From assembly GCA_022747635.1 (NCBI GenBank), contig JAKTNV010000075.1:1736001-1800000 (forward strand): 64,000 nt of DNA, written 5' to 3'. The position numbers and the translations under genes are program-made. Of the stretch, positions 12,355 to 24,559 are shown piece after piece. The stretch is from Hetaerina americana (taxonomy: Eukaryota > Arthropoda > Insecta > Odonata > Calopterygidae). Every line of letters begins with the position of its first letter. Position 1 is the stretch's first letter. Under the pieces are notes generated by a model, which worked only from the letters and a program-made list of their open reading frames with translations, had not been told where the DNA came from and searched no databases.

Positions 12355-12850
12355 ACCTCCTTTCACCTTCAGTGTGGAGGGGAGAAGTTGCCATGGTTAC
12401 TCTGAGGCAATGGTTGTGCAATATTGATTGTATTTTCCCTTCTTAGCATATCCAATGCTCATTTTGCCTGGTCTTGATGCTTCCTCCAGTCTTGCCTCTG
12501 TACTTAGCTTCGTGTCCAAGGTATGAAGGGTCCATTTAACTATGATTTAGGAGATTGCATCTTGCAATGGAAGACTAACAAGAATAATAGTATTTAATCT
12601 CTTTATTCAAAGCAGATCTTGAACCCGGTGCACAAGGTGAGAAGCTTTCCCTTGATTTGCATTTATATTTGGTGCTGCTGTGCACGCTTGCTTGGAATTG
12701 GAACTTGCAATGATGGTGGTTGCACTGGCAGTTCCTTGACGGATTCAGAGGATGGGTCCGGTGATGTTTTTCTTGTTGACTGTCGGAATCAGCCAATCAC
12801 TGTTGCGCAGAAAATTCTTTGCATGATCAGTTTACACCGCAAGTCTGCTC
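12355..12850. repeat. duplication block C, copy 1 (partners 35,213-35,715 and 23,890-24,390)
   Basis: The match to 35,213-35,715 is high: long runs are identical from 'ggggagaagttgccatggttactctgaggcaatggttg' to 'cagtttacaccgcaagtctgctctcttgagaatatgtatt'. The match to 23,890-24,390 is much weaker but in the same order. The 35-kb copy is therefore closer to this one than the 24-kb copy is. Confidence 0.85.
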
Positions 12851-13499
12851 TCTTGAGAATATGTATTCAATAATACGATATGTGCTTATATATAAGTCCA
12901 CTTTGGAATGCAATATTTCAATGAAAAAATCAAGGTTCGATGCATTTTCGAGAGAGGTATTTATACCAAGCTAAAAAGATATTATTTGAAATGTCAGTTA
13001 AACTTATGCTAAGTCAGATTTATATTATGGTCAAACCTTAAAAAGTAATCAGAATTAATATTGATACTTTAAGTCAGCATACTATATTTGGCATTAAAAG
13101 AGTTCAATTGTTTTCCTTTGTGTCCTTATTACTTGATAATTTGAAGAAATTGTATTGAAAAATAGAGTTTCTTCAAAATGAGAAAGAAACTAGTATTGGG
13201 GGTTCATGAGAAATGTAAAAAAAGGAACTTACAAATGGAAGTAAAAATTTGGGGATGGGGTATAGAAGGGGTTGACCTTCACGAGGTCTGTCATCGAAAG
13301 GATCCAGCGATGAACCTCTGCATGATTTAGTCAATTTCAAGAATTTGGTGGTGCAATCACAGGGGACTTTCTCCAAATGGCAAGCATTGGTCGAGGTTTT
13401 CTGAATAAAGTCTGAATGGAGATGAGTCACAGGTCTACAACTATAACCTTGAAATCAAAGACCCATCTTTCCATTTGCCATTTGACTAGACAAAGGAGG

Positions 13500-13730
13500 C
13501 GTGACAATTGATAATTACCATTCCAATTGAATTGGCTTTGCCTGTTGTTTTTATAAGTAGAAGGGATGCTGGGTTGAGTGTGTGAGGCCCCTAGGAGAGT
13601 ACTTCGAAGGGGACAGCAATGGCCTCCTCATTGTCCTAGGGAAACTATTCATCTCAGGATATTGCCTGGCTGTACCCAGGCAGACCTCTAGTACGAATTT
13701 ATATGGCGAGTGGGAATTCATGGACCAGAG
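13500..13730 (+). repeat. duplication block D, copy 1 (partner 22,078-22,300), unusually conserved
   Basis: From 'agtagaagggatgctgggttg' to 'ggcgag-gggaattcat' the two copies differ at only about three positions over roughly 150 bp, while the flanks are clearly diverged. One frame is open (from 13,561 to the ORF end at 13,805) and reads GCWVECVRPLGEYFEGD, which resembles the W-x(n)-C-x(n)-GEYFEGD end of mariner-like transposases. That resemblance is suggestive only. A TATA-like 'tttataagtag' or 'tataaaagtag' precedes the conserved part. Confidence 0.5.
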
Positions 13731-13799
13731 AACAGATGACTGGATTGATCAAATGAAAGAGGGAAGAAACCTTGTTGTATGCAATTCATTTCTCGTTTA

Positions 13800-14110
13800 C
13801 GATTGAGGAAGACTCAAATTATTTTCATTATAGATTCAAGGGTACCCCCGGGAATATTAGAATATTTGTAATAGCTGTCGTAGTGGTGTAGTTCACTGCA
13901 TGTTATAACCAGGGCATAATGCTTAAGATTCTTTGTGTTTCAGATACTGCTTCAACTAAACCACTTTGTAGAGTTCTTATCTTCATTCTTTATTCCTTTT
14001 TCTTTGCCTTTAAAGCCTTCACACTGGCAGTATTGTTAAAATACTCTCTTCGAGCAACTTCGAATAGATTGTGTCTTAACTTCCCCTTTATTTATTTTCT
14101 TTAGAAGCTT
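13800..14110. repeat. duplication block E, copy 1 (partners 24,560-24,870 and 36,640-36,915)
   Basis: Three diverged direct copies share 'gattcaagggtacccc-gggaat', 'gcataatgctta-gattctttgtgtttc', 'tctttgcctttaaagccttcacactggcagta' and 'aaatactctcttc' in order. A shorter match also occurs at 22,300-22,480. No coding content is evident. Confidence 0.8.
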
Positions 14111-14639
14111 TAGAGCCTTCTAATTTTTGTGTGTGGGATTTTAAATTTCTTCGTATCATTTGTCAACATTGAAATAATTTGATACTTTTTGTAAATTGTG
14201 GTATGAGCAATAGGGGTGCATCTAATGCACTGTGACATGCGGTACATTGCGTGGAATAAATGAATGTCACTCAGAAGATATTTGTAGATTGGAGGGATAG
14301 TTGACTTATTTGCAGGCTGCCTTGTGTCCCCGGCTGCTGTGGTGCATGTGGGAAAAGGGGAGTTGGGATGAGTAGTGATGAGGGGAGAAGACATGGAACA
14401 AAGTAGTGGGTATGTAATGATAATTATAGTAATACTTAATCCATTTTTAAAAATGGAGCTACCATTTAAAATGTCATCAATATAAATGTTTTAAATTTAA
14501 TATATAAACATAAATTCTTGTAAATTTATTCTTGGAACTCTGGATAGTCTTGATTTCAGCTGAGTAGGCAGATAAGTAGATGTAGATAGTTGGGTAGTCG
14601 TATCTTCATGTAATGGAATGTGTTGTAAGTGGTGGAGCA

Positions 14640-14965
14640 CGAACAGTTTCCTTGGTAATGATTACATTATCTTTATTGTCACTTGGGATTTGTTTATCGT
14701 TTTCATCAGTTCCTTCACGCCTTGGGATATCATAGCAATGATGTTCAAAAAGTGTGTTCAAAATATCGTATCCCTTCTGTTCTATACAGCTATGACTGCC
14801 TAAGGGGTAATAGTGAATGTTGCTGGTAGGAAATATATAATATCTCTCAAAAACACCTTAAAGTTTCACAAAAACGACATGGACAGCTTATAAACTGATG
14901 AGGGTTGGAGAAATAGCTCATAATAGTTCCAAATTAATCCTATGGGACATGAAACCCCCAAAGAT
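14640..14965. repeat. duplication block H, partial copy 1
   Basis: Short shared runs ('ttccttggtaatgattacat', 'cacttgggatt', 'aaaaacaccttaaagtttcac') align in order with 26,515-26,720 and 38,660-38,960. This extends the three-copy duplication into this interval, though divergence is high. Confidence 0.55.
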
Positions 14966-15035
14966 TATATACATTCATATTAAAATGTGAGTGGCCACTT
15001 GGTACTGGGGGCAAAAACACGTATTAATATGTGAG

Positions 15036-15066
15036 CATACCGCAAAGTGTTAAGAGACAACTGCTG
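15036..15066 (-). repeat. possible piggyBac-type terminal sequence
   Basis: On the minus strand the sequence reads CTCTTAACACTTTGCGGTAT. It contains TTAA (the piggyBac target) and a CACTTTGCGG-like tract similar to the ends of piggyBac-like elements. It lies about 240 bp from the decayed transposase C-terminus, but its orientation does not clearly pair with it. Confidence 0.28.
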
Positions 15067-15294
15067 GGTGGGGGTTTTTATTTTTGGGATACATAAATTT
15101 AAATTTTAGTGCATTTTAACATTATTGAGTGAAAAGAAAAGTTTTTTACTCTAAGCTTAATTGTTGAAAACGATTATATAATTTCATGCTTTTGTCGTGT
15201 TATTAAATTGAAAAAAGTGGTTACTTGCCAATATGTCTATTTCTTCATTATTGAATGCCATTAATTGTAGTTGTTTTGAGGTTTATTTACACCA

Positions 15295-16503
15295 ATACAC
15301 ACTTAAATAATATCTCACCGAGTGCTGTGCTTGAGTGTGGTGGACTGCAGAAGCACAGAACTTGACAGAGTGGAACGTTGCACTCTCTGCAGTGGTATCA
15401 TGTATCCCTCATCTGCGTATGTGACCATTGCCTCACGCAACTCTTGTGTGAATGATTTTTAGCTGCAGTTAGTGAATTTAGGCTATGGGAAAAGCTGACC
15501 TGATAATTGTGGCGGAGGGTCTAATTTGGGACTTTTTCTTGGCACTTTTGAAATAGCTCCTCTGTATTTGTTGAATAACCAGTAAATGAGACCTAAACGT
15601 AAATTCAAGTGGCTTTGCTGTCTTTTTGAACCGTAAATATTGGCATTTCCTTCCAGTTTTACCTTAGGGTCACGAGTGCATCAGTGTCCATTATATTCAG
15701 AAATTCATGCTGCTCAGGACTGCTGTAATAATTGTCTAGAGCTATCAGGTAACCTTTACGGAGCAACTTTTCTGATAGTTTTGGTGCAATCCACGAGGGT
15801 TTGGTTGAATGTTGCACGTCAACTCCTGTCTGACAATTTATGAGTTCCGTACCTTTCCCTGTGTGCATTATCATATTCCAAATGAATACACTCCTTGCTT
15901 TAAAGGGCTTGTAAAATTCAATGTCAAAACACGACCTCTTTTATGGAATGTAGACCGTCCACCCTAAACATGACCTTTCCTAAGTGATAAATTTTCATAG
16001 TTAGAAACACCTCCCTCGGGTATGTAACTCTCCAAAGGTTTTTTCTAATGATTGAAGATGGGCGTTATTTGGTACAGCATTGGGGATACTGTCTTTTGCT
16101 GCCCATACAAATTGTTTTGCTGTACTATGTAGTTAAATGTGTTATCTTGCATGAAATGTTCAAATATTTCGTCCGCCTCAGTTTTCTTGGCTAAATGACC
16201 TGCCTTAAATCTAGCCGGGAATCGACAACTTGGGAGTTCCTCCTTCAACCCAAAAGCTGGAATGTGATGTCATGGTCCTGCCATCCTCCCTTTCACTCTC
16301 TGTTTTGCTCTCAGAAATGCCGTGCAATCTTTGTAATCTGTTAGGAAACCCTGCTGCTCTCCCACTCGCCCCGGCAGTCGTCATCACGGACCCACAGAGA
16401 GAGGGTTCCTCCTCTGATTGCAAACCGCTTTCCGCTTCCTCACTAAGCTCCCACATTTTATTTCTATAATCATCGGGCAGTGTAGGTTTCCTGTTAGCCA
16501 TTT
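15295..16503 (-). pseudogene. decayed piggyBac-type transposase
   Basis: Read on the minus strand, fragments appear in the order of the family. An acidic N-terminus begins at 16,501-16,499 (MANRKPTLPDDYRNKMWELSEE). A segment ending EIFEHFMQDNTFNYIVQQNN follows (about 16,180-16,110), matching the start of the DDE_Tnp_1_7 domain. Then come HTGKGTELINCQ and GYLIALDNYYSSPE (15,874-15,700), the latter carrying the second catalytic Asp. Last is a C-terminal Cys-rich tail YHCRECNVPLCQVLCF (near 15,395-15,345). Frameshifts and deletions separate the pieces, and the first and third catalytic Asp regions are not recognisable. Intact family members are about 550-600 residues. The element is inactive. 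Confidence 0.72.
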
Positions 16504-16505
16504 TG

Positions 16506-19500
16506 TAGGTAACTTAGCATATGGTCTAAAAATTATAAACTATAGACTCGAGCAAATCCTATGAAAGAAACAAGATAACAAATTCCTGTCCCACATTTGT
16601 AGCATGTGCAGAGTTAATGTATATTTCATATGCCCTTGAACTTATTTTTCTTGATGGATTACTTTTGGAGAGTCAAGGACTGCAATCAAAATGCATACAA
16701 AATCTAAGTTTAAACATTGAACTTGATACAAAAAATTAAACTTGGGTAAATATAGGGGTAATACTTGTACAGATTCCATGATACATTCCAGTCCAACAAT
16801 ACTACCATATTGGCCTGGGTTGAAGCATGAAAATCAATGCTATTGTTTTTTGATGTAGTGAAACCTTTTGCAACAATGTCATATCCTAATTCCTAAGCCG
16901 TGGCACAAGGAGGCAGTGAGAACTTCATGAAGAGTTAATATAATTAGAATGACGTTAAAATTATATTATGTCTTCTAGGTTTTATGTGGATAAAGTTGTC
17001 TTTGATGCCTTCAAAGTCAAAATGAAATTTTATTTTTCTCTCTGTAGGCCAAATGGCTAGGCTTTTTAGTCCATGGTCAGTCATGATTTAGGCAGGTTAA
17101 AATTTTTCCCCACACATCGTAGTCAACATGATGCCAAGAGAGAGGAAACCGATGAACCTGCCGAAGTCATTGGAAGTCCTGGAAAATCTCTTGTCTGAAA
17201 CACTCCCTAGTCATGGTCAATGAAAGATCATTGGTGATCAAAGTAAGGTTGGGAAACCTCTTTCACCTGAAGCCACTGACAGACAGTATTATGGAATGTT
17301 GAGGGGTGAGACAGGTTGGGTGTGTGTTGGATTCAGCCAAGTCCCGTGATGATTAATGATAAACTGAAAGACTTACAAGGAGTCCAGAACGTCGCTTCTT
17401 CTGTTCTCATTTGCATTTGTATGTTATTGCAAGATCTTTACTTTTTCCTAGCTCAAGTCATAGTGTAGAAATTGAGATTGTCCACAGCCATGTCTATTTC
17501 ATTTCCTAGGGCTTCCATTAAAGACTTTGAATTCACTATATCAGAAGCGTTGAGGATTTCCTTCGTGGTAAATAATCTCGCTGATAATTTGCTATGCAGC
17601 CTGGTCTTTCTAATTTTTCATTAACCACACCCACAATGTTCATGTCCATCTCTTTAGATTATTGAGTGCCATATTTGGTAGCTTCCTTGACGAGTGTATG
17701 TCTTTGCTGGCCAGGGACTGGTTCACGTGATTCCTCTCCAAGCATTGCTCATCAAATGCAGGCAGCTAGGGGAGAAGAGGTGCATGGAAGTTGAGGGTGG
17801 TTGTAGGGGAAGAGGCACGAGTTGGTGGCAGGGCCCTCGGGTAAACCTTTAAGTGGAGATGAGTCAAAACCGTGGTTCTGAGCTTGGTTTGGGTATGGTT
17901 CTTCAATTTCTCCTGGAGAAGGTAGAGTGAGAAGAGGTAGAGATAGGGGGCTTGTAAAAGGGAAGGTGGAGGAGGCGAATGGAGGAGAAGAGGCTTGGTT
18001 GGATGGCATGAACACTGCTGCAGTATCCCTTTTTTTAATTTTTCACTGCTCAATAGGTGTATGCAATGACAACTTCCTGTAGTGTATAATGTAAGCATGT
18101 TATTTTGTTGATGCATCAATTGAGCATCTATTTGTTCTGAAGACTTTTCATATATATCATATTCACAGTATATCAAGAAGAGAGCAAATAGCTCTCTTTT
18201 GTAATTCAAACATTTGTTTAACAAATGGGGAATAACCCCATAACGCAACACTATAATTGAAATGACATTGGAAGAAGGTATATGTAAGGCGAATGCGTTG
18301 GTGCCTTCCCCTTGTATAAACACAGATTTTGAACCACCTTTTGTGTTCTTTTTGCCTTTTTCTCCTCCGCCATTAATTGCAGCATGGGCAATAGTGTGTT
18401 ATCTTAATGAGTAGGGTAGACTTCCCAAATGATGGGCAGCTCAACTGAAAACTTCTTTAATTCCCACCATTTCCAGTGTTTGCACTTTCTTCCTCTGCTA
18501 TTAGTCCAAACACCAAGTAAGGAACCAATTGAGTTGGTGTGGTGCCCTCATCAGTTGCAACCACGTGTAATTTCCGGGAATTTACTCTGCAGGTGTGAAG
18601 TGCAGTGTCACAAAGTGGCCTCCACCATTTTCGCCCCCTGCCTTTGATTTGGGACACGCTGTCTGATGATGGTGGAGATCCTCCCCTCCTGTTCCTTAGT
18701 TCTAGTGGAATATAGAATTCGGCTGAGGCCAGATCTTTGTAGTCATCCTGTTTTGTGTTCTCAGTCTTGCGAGTGGACTCAGTGTACACACAATGATTGC
18801 AATGGTGCTCATGGAGTTATCATGCTACAAACATTTCATTATTTGTGTCGTAATCTTAATCTGAAGTTCCTTTCTACGCTGAAATAATATGTCCGATGTA
18901 TAGCTCCCTCAGGAATCCCTTTCTCTCAAACTTTTTTTTGTCTGAAAAATGCTAATTGCCTTTATTGTGCTCAGGAGAGAATAGCTGGTTTAATACATGC
19001 CAAAAATATTTTGTGATTTTTCTTAGTGCCACACACTTTTAATGGATCTGGTACCATTTTATCTCCAGGAGTCAATTCTTTGTTAGGTCTTTAAAATTCC
19101 CTGCATGAGTAAGTGTTGACATGTGTGACCATATATGGTGCCAATGCTGATTTACCGAGAATGATTGCTCACATGAATGCCTGCTTAAGTTGTTGAAAGG
19201 AATTATTTACTCATTGACAGAAAGACAGTGAGATAATGTACCAAACTGGCATTGTCGATCTTTAGAAAAATTGCCTAATATTTGCAAAGTCTGGATTAGC
19301 AGTTCATTGCCATAAATATGCAAAAACTGCTTTTTAATTCCTCTAAATCTATTTCTAGAAGGGCCCTCCCTGATGAATTTTACCTCTTGGTCTACATCTG
19401 TCCTTCAATTAGACTTTCTCTGTGCCCTAGTTCGGTAATCAGTCAAAATCAGTGCACCATAAATTTTCATAGCTCATTGCAACGGGAATGGGAAGGTTGT

Positions 19501-20800
19501 TTATTTTGATCATGTGAATATTTCACAGGAAATGTAGATATCACATGCATTATTATTTATTAAGAAGTAAATGGCATATTTCAATGATGTGTCATCCCTT
19601 TGAACTCTTTTGTACCGCTGCTCAGAAAGCCTTTTTGTTATCAGCGTGGAAAGCATCGTAGTATGGTGTACTTTTTACCCAATAGGGAACCAAGGTGCGT
19701 GTGGTGGGGGTTGTTACGTCACCACCCATAAAAACGAACAATACCACATGCAAAATCAACACATACATGTAAAACTACACCCACGGCATAAACACCCCGC
19801 AGAAATCCCTTCATTCAACACTCATGTGAACACATACAAGTTGTACACCAGAAGCCAACATGTTGATATTGCATGTGGTTCAGTTCCCTCTTAGGGGTGG
19901 CCACCCACTCAGGGTGTTCAACTTCTTCATCTCGTGGTTATGTGCAGCACTCGAGATTCCCATCCACATCCTTAGGAAACTCACTGTCCTTGAGGTCATT
20001 ATTGCTATCATCTAGCTCCTCTTTATTGACTAGGCAGTTAACTTCCAGGGGATCAGTATCAAAGCAGCAGCAGTCTAATCCTCCGATGGGACCTCACCAA
20101 CTCCCTCGGCACTGATATGATTTCCTTGGGCATGGTGTAAGGTTTTACATCCAGGTCATCTTAGAATATTAGGATGTGTCGATAAGAGTGCCCTCTGTAG
20201 TGAATATACATTGTTCATATATCCACACACAAGTATTTTTTATTTGTGTGAATGGATCCGTAATGGCTTGAGTTTTATTTTAAATTATGCAATGTTCGTA
20301 ACTGAATGAAGTTGTTGATCTCAGGGAACAATGAGTATCACACAGCTGCAGTATGGTGCAGGTGGCTCGATTGGAATATAATGGCGATGAAGATGGAGAA
20401 AGTGCCTGATCATTACTGCATATATTAGTGGAAGGAATTGGTTTTCAATCAGGTATGCATGCAGCCAAGAAATCATAGGGAGTCTAGGGTTTCATTCAAT
20501 CTCAGTTTCATTTGATCAGTTGCATTCGTATCTCCAGTTATTCCAAAGTCTCGTGGACCATTTCCATCCAATGCAATGGAAAGCACAGATGAGACTGGAC
20601 GTCGCACTCCTCTCCCCGACTTTCGCTCCACCTGCCACACACACCTGAGCTGGAGGAGGTATATCCATGTGACCAGAAAGCTTCCCATCCCCCCAGCCCA
20701 CTCTTTGCTTATGCAATACATTCACTAATTCTACACAACTCACTCCATCCTCTTGTTGGAAGTCCCGAGCAACATATTTTCTCTGCTTGCGGAATCAAAC
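16506..20800. other. gene-poor stretch
   Basis: No transposon protein or RNA gene was recognised. The overlapping minus-strand frames at 17,752-18,323 and 18,457-18,789 and the plus frame at 19,873-20,115 have biased, low-complexity composition. On the minus strand around 20,080-19,950 there is a short acidic stretch (DPLEVNCLVNKEELDDSNND) that could be a decayed coding fragment of unknown type. Confidence 0.4.
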
Positions 20801-20802
20801 TT

Positions 20803-21290
20803 AATGGTGGAGGGCATAATCTTGGTTGTTGCTGCCAGGAATCATTTGATATTGATAGGAAAACAGAATATGACAGTAAGCAAAGGGGAAGAGGGTGATG
20901 AGGTGGGTGACTACAGTTAAGTTATGAGGAATGGCCCCTGGGGGGAGGGAGCAATTGTGATTTCCGCTAAAAGACAAGGTTTAACCTTCAACAACTCTTG
21001 CTTTGGGCACCACGCAAGGCATAGGCATACAAGGAAAGTGCCAGGTGAACTGGGAATGGTTTCAGGTAGACTACTAGGTCTTGGAAAGAAATGATGCTTG
21101 GGTATTGTGGTTTCCAGTGTAGTATTTTTATTTTCTCGACTGGGTTTCAACATTTGGTGTCATCTTCAGGGGAGAATTGCATTCCCTTTGGCAAAGATGT
21201 GCTCTGTTGAAAGGAGGTGGTTTAGGGGAGGGGTAAGGGGTTGTTGGGTGGCTGTGAGGTGGGTACTGATTGGCTGGGTGGAAGAGCTGT
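20803..21290. repeat. duplication block B, copy 2 (partner 11,413-11,800)
   Basis: Second copy of block B in the same orientation. It ends at 'gtgaggtgggtactgattggctgggtg', which matches 11,772-11,800. Confidence 0.75.
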
Positions 21291-21390
21291 GGAAATGATG
21301 TGTGAAAATCAAATGTCCCCCTTTGATTTCCACAGATCTGTTAGTTTGAGACAGGTCGTCCTAAACAATGTTTTCAATTAATGACAATTA

Positions 21391-21662
21391 CCTTAAATCA
21401 TAAACATAATAAATAATCAGCCTCAAGGTCAGTTTGGTAGGTGGTGGTGGAGTTCACGCGGTACTAAGCCCTATTTAGTGGAAAATTCAAGCATCAGGGT
21501 GGGGGGGGGGCCTGTGCCATTTATGGTTCACCAGGAAGATCTGGTACCTTAAAATTCACAAAGCTTGTATGGGCCTGAGGGTTCCTGAAGAGGCTTACCC
21601 AGGAATCGAACCTGGGCCTTCAGGTCAGTAGGCCAATGCCCTTCTCCTGGATTACCACGTTC
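21391..21662 (-). mobile_element. tRNA-derived SINE, copy 2
   Basis: On the minus strand: GTGGTAATCCAGGAG (A box region), GGTTCGATTCCTGG (B box), then 'ccagatcttcctggtgaacc', a C-run corresponding to 'tggcccccctgcc' in copy 1, 'gggcttagtacc' and 'aaactgacctt'. The order and spacing follow the copy at 8,457-8,740. The poly-C tract at about 21,500-21,510 (G-run on plus) may be a length-variable site. Confidence 0.75.
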
Positions 21663-22077
21663 ATATATTTCATCCATATATGGCCGTGGAAATGTGTAAT
21701 TTTTAGTGACCGCATTCAGGGTTCGATTATCAAATCAAGGCCTCTACTTCGTAAGTTGTTGAAATGAATTATCTGCTCATATGTGAACAGGATCTCATGT
21801 GCTAAGGAATCACTTGCCCTCTTCTCCAACCTCTTGTTGGTAATCCTAAGCAACACGATCATTCGGCAATTGAAATTAAACTTAATTGTGGAGGACATAA
21901 TTGCGGATGTGTCTATGGAAGAATCGCTGTTTTCCACCTTGGGAATTACTCCAAACCACAAACAATGATTGAAATTTTTGAAGAAGGCGTTGATGGAGAT
22001 GAGTCATTGGTCTACAACAATGACTGAAGCAAAATCATTCTGTTAGTCGGTTGACGAGACAAAGGAGAATGCAACGT

Positions 22078-22480
22078 GACAGTTGATAATTACCATTCCA
22101 ATTGAAATGGCTTTTCCAATTGTTTATAAAAGTAGAAGGGATGCTGGGTTGAGTGTGTGAGGCCCCTAGGAGAGTACTTCGAAGGGGACAGCAATGGCCT
22201 CCTCATTGTCCTAGGGAAACTATTTATCTCAGGATATTGCCTGGCTGTACCCAGGCAGACCTCTACTACGAATTTATATGGCGAGCGGGAATTCATAGCA
22301 CAATGCTTAAGATTCTTTGTGTTTTGTAAATTACTCCCACTTAACCATTTTGTAAATTCCTTATCTTTATTCCTTCCTCTTTGCTTTTAAAGCCATCATA
22401 AAGGCAGTTGTGTTGAAATACTTTTTGGAAAGAACTTGGAATAGATTATCTAACTTAACTTCCCCTCTCATTATTATTGT
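22078..22480. repeat. duplication blocks D and E, copy 2
   Basis: 22,078-22,300 pairs with 13,500-13,730 at very high identity. 22,300-22,480 pairs more weakly with the later part of block E (13,915-14,090), showing that the interval between D and E has been deleted here. Confidence 0.75.
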
Positions 22481-22489
22481 TTGTAATAT

Positions 22490-23345
22490 TTAGAATTGGT
22501 TCACCAATAGGTTTTCTAAAAACGCATGTTCAACCTGCAAGTTGTATGCTATGAAAGTTGGCCATTGAGAAAATTCCTCAAATAGGACATCATGGAGGCG
22601 GAGCAGAATTGGTAACTATGTACTAGGGTGGCCATGAACAAAAGATGCTGTGTGTGAGCTTTGCTGTGGATGCTCTACTACCATAATAATATGTTGATAA
22701 GTTAAAATTATAATACCTCTAATCAGTTCACTCATGTGTTTTTTAAATGAATTTCAAGGTAGGGCATGTGAGACATGACATTAGGCTTGTATAATGTGGA
22801 AAAGTCAAGGAATATTGAAATCATAATTTGGACTTTTGATTGTGATGTTGATGTATTGCAGTTGAACTATGAGATAAATAATTTTGGGAAGAAGGCAAAC
22901 TAGGGGTCAAAAGAGCAAAATAAGCACTCAAAGCCAGCTCAATTAAATCACCCATCAAAAGAGCATATGGTATAGTTTAGGATAGCGTATGTCCATGCAT
23001 ATGTGGATGAAAAGGGAATTGAAATGAAATGGGTCTGTGGGAGTGGATACATTTCTGCAGAACTGATAGAAAGAGATATTTAACCACAAAACAATTATTG
23101 TAATAACAGAAATGTATGGAGTTCATCAAAATTTCAAATTATATAAGATTGCATGATTAGTATAGGCTCTTTCTATACTCTCTTGGGCACATTTAAGAGT
23201 AATTTTTTTTCCAAAAAGTAACCTTTTCTTAGATTGGTGTTTTTGAAGGGAGTTTTCAATTTATGTTAATCATTGTTGAGCTATCCCAGCAGGCAATACT
23301 TTCTCAAGATATGGACTCAAATATAGCTTGGTAGGTTAAAATAAG
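22490..23345. repeat. duplication block F (partners 24,870-25,345 and 36,915-37,260)
   Basis: Shared runs in order include 'gaattggttcaccaatagg', 'aacctgcaagttgtatgct', 'gaaagttggccattgag', 'tcaaaagagcatatggtata' and 'cgtatgtccatgcatatgtgg'. The 36.9-kb copy keeps the first part. No frame is conserved across all three. Confidence 0.75.
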
Positions 23346-23399
23346 TACTTGAGCATCAAAATGGCGAGCCAGATTTTTTAGAAAGAATAGGGCTGCATA

Positions 23400-23910
23400 T
23401 GATTGTTCACGATCTTATTCCATTTCGAATCTTCAGCATTAGTTATTCTGTTTTTCTGAACCCAGTAAATTGGTATGTTCCACTTAGAAATCAGTTGGGT
23501 TTCTGTTTCCTCCGACATTTTTGATCATAGGTGTTTCAATATCAAGATAGGTGTCTTGCAAAGGCTAAAATGGTTCTGGATTTCAGTTCTCATCAGCATG
23601 ACTGGATGTGCATGCATTTCAGTTCCATCAGCAAATGTAGCTTCATATGACATGCATTCTTGCGTATACGCTGCTCATCCCTCTATCCTGCTAGGAGTTT
23701 CTGCATGAACTAGGGTTAAATCCATTAAACAGGACATCCAGGTAAACTTGTGCCCTGGCCTGACTTATAGAATTGCTGCATTTAAAACTCTTTAGTGCAG
23801 GCTACTTGTCCTGGTACCAGCTAGAGTAAGTGACCTCCACCAGACATTGCCAGAGGTACCATCCCCAAGCAAATGCACATTGATATTTGTTCATTAACTG
23901 GCATTGCATT
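23400..23910. repeat. duplication block G (partners 25,360-25,860 and 37,600-38,060)
   Basis: Three copies share 'ccactcagaaatc-gttgg', 'catcagcatgactgg', 'gagtttctgcatgaact' and 'cagaggtaccatccccgagcaaa' in the same order. Read on the minus strand, several short stretches look protein-like (VHAETPCRMEG, ATNVRLLGDGTSGNV), but each copy has stops, so any gene is decayed. Confidence 0.7.
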
Positions 23911-24390
23911 GTCCATGGCAGCATTTCAAGTGCTTCAAGAGTGTGCAGTTGCCTTCCTTCTACGTCTGTGTGGAGGGGAAAGGTCCACATTGTGGTTACT
24001 CCCTGGCAAATGTTGTGCGAAATTTATTGTTTTTTCCCCTTCTTAGCATATCAAATGCTCATTCTTCCTGGTCTAGATTCTTCCTCCAGTATTGCCTATA
24101 TACTGTGCTTTGAACCAATAGAAGAAGGTTTTATTTAATTGTGAATTAGGAGATTGCATATTGTCATGGGAAGGTACGAAGGGTAATATTATTTAAACAG
24201 TTTGTCCGAAACAGATCTTGGTCACAAGGTGCGCTCTTTCTTGATGTATATATTTGGTGCAGTACTTGGTGCTGCTGTGAGTGCTTACATACTTGGAATA
24301 ATGGTAGGGTCACTGATGTTTCCTCAACGGATGAAGAGGATAGGTCCGATGATGTTTTTTGTTGACTGTCGGAATTAGGTTCTGCAAAGT
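23890..24390. repeat. duplication block C, diverged copy
   Basis: Matches 12,300-12,800 in order ('gtgtggaggggaaaggtccacattgtggttactc', 'ccccttcttagcatatcaaatgctcatt', 'ttcctccagtattgcct') with many substitutions. It follows directly on block G here but precedes blocks D/E in copy 1, indicating a junction between repeat units. Confidence 0.7.
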
Positions 24391-24559
24391 AACTGCAAAG
24401 GCTGCTTGGGGTGAAATATGTTCCTTCGTAGGAGTTTGATATTGGTTAATGACAGGGGTGACTTACAGGAGGAGTTCCATCAGGATATCCTTACACTACT
24501 GGTGTAGTTTTTGATGCCCTTGGGTCCTATGTTGCCGCATTTCGTTTCTCATTTATTAT

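Noticed and set aside
17766..18323. 185-codon minus-strand ORF
   Set aside because: Low-complexity purine/pyrimidine tract, no domain, no splice or start context.
20475..20743. Minus-strand ORFs of 75-82 codons
   Set aside because: No domain, no support from a second copy.
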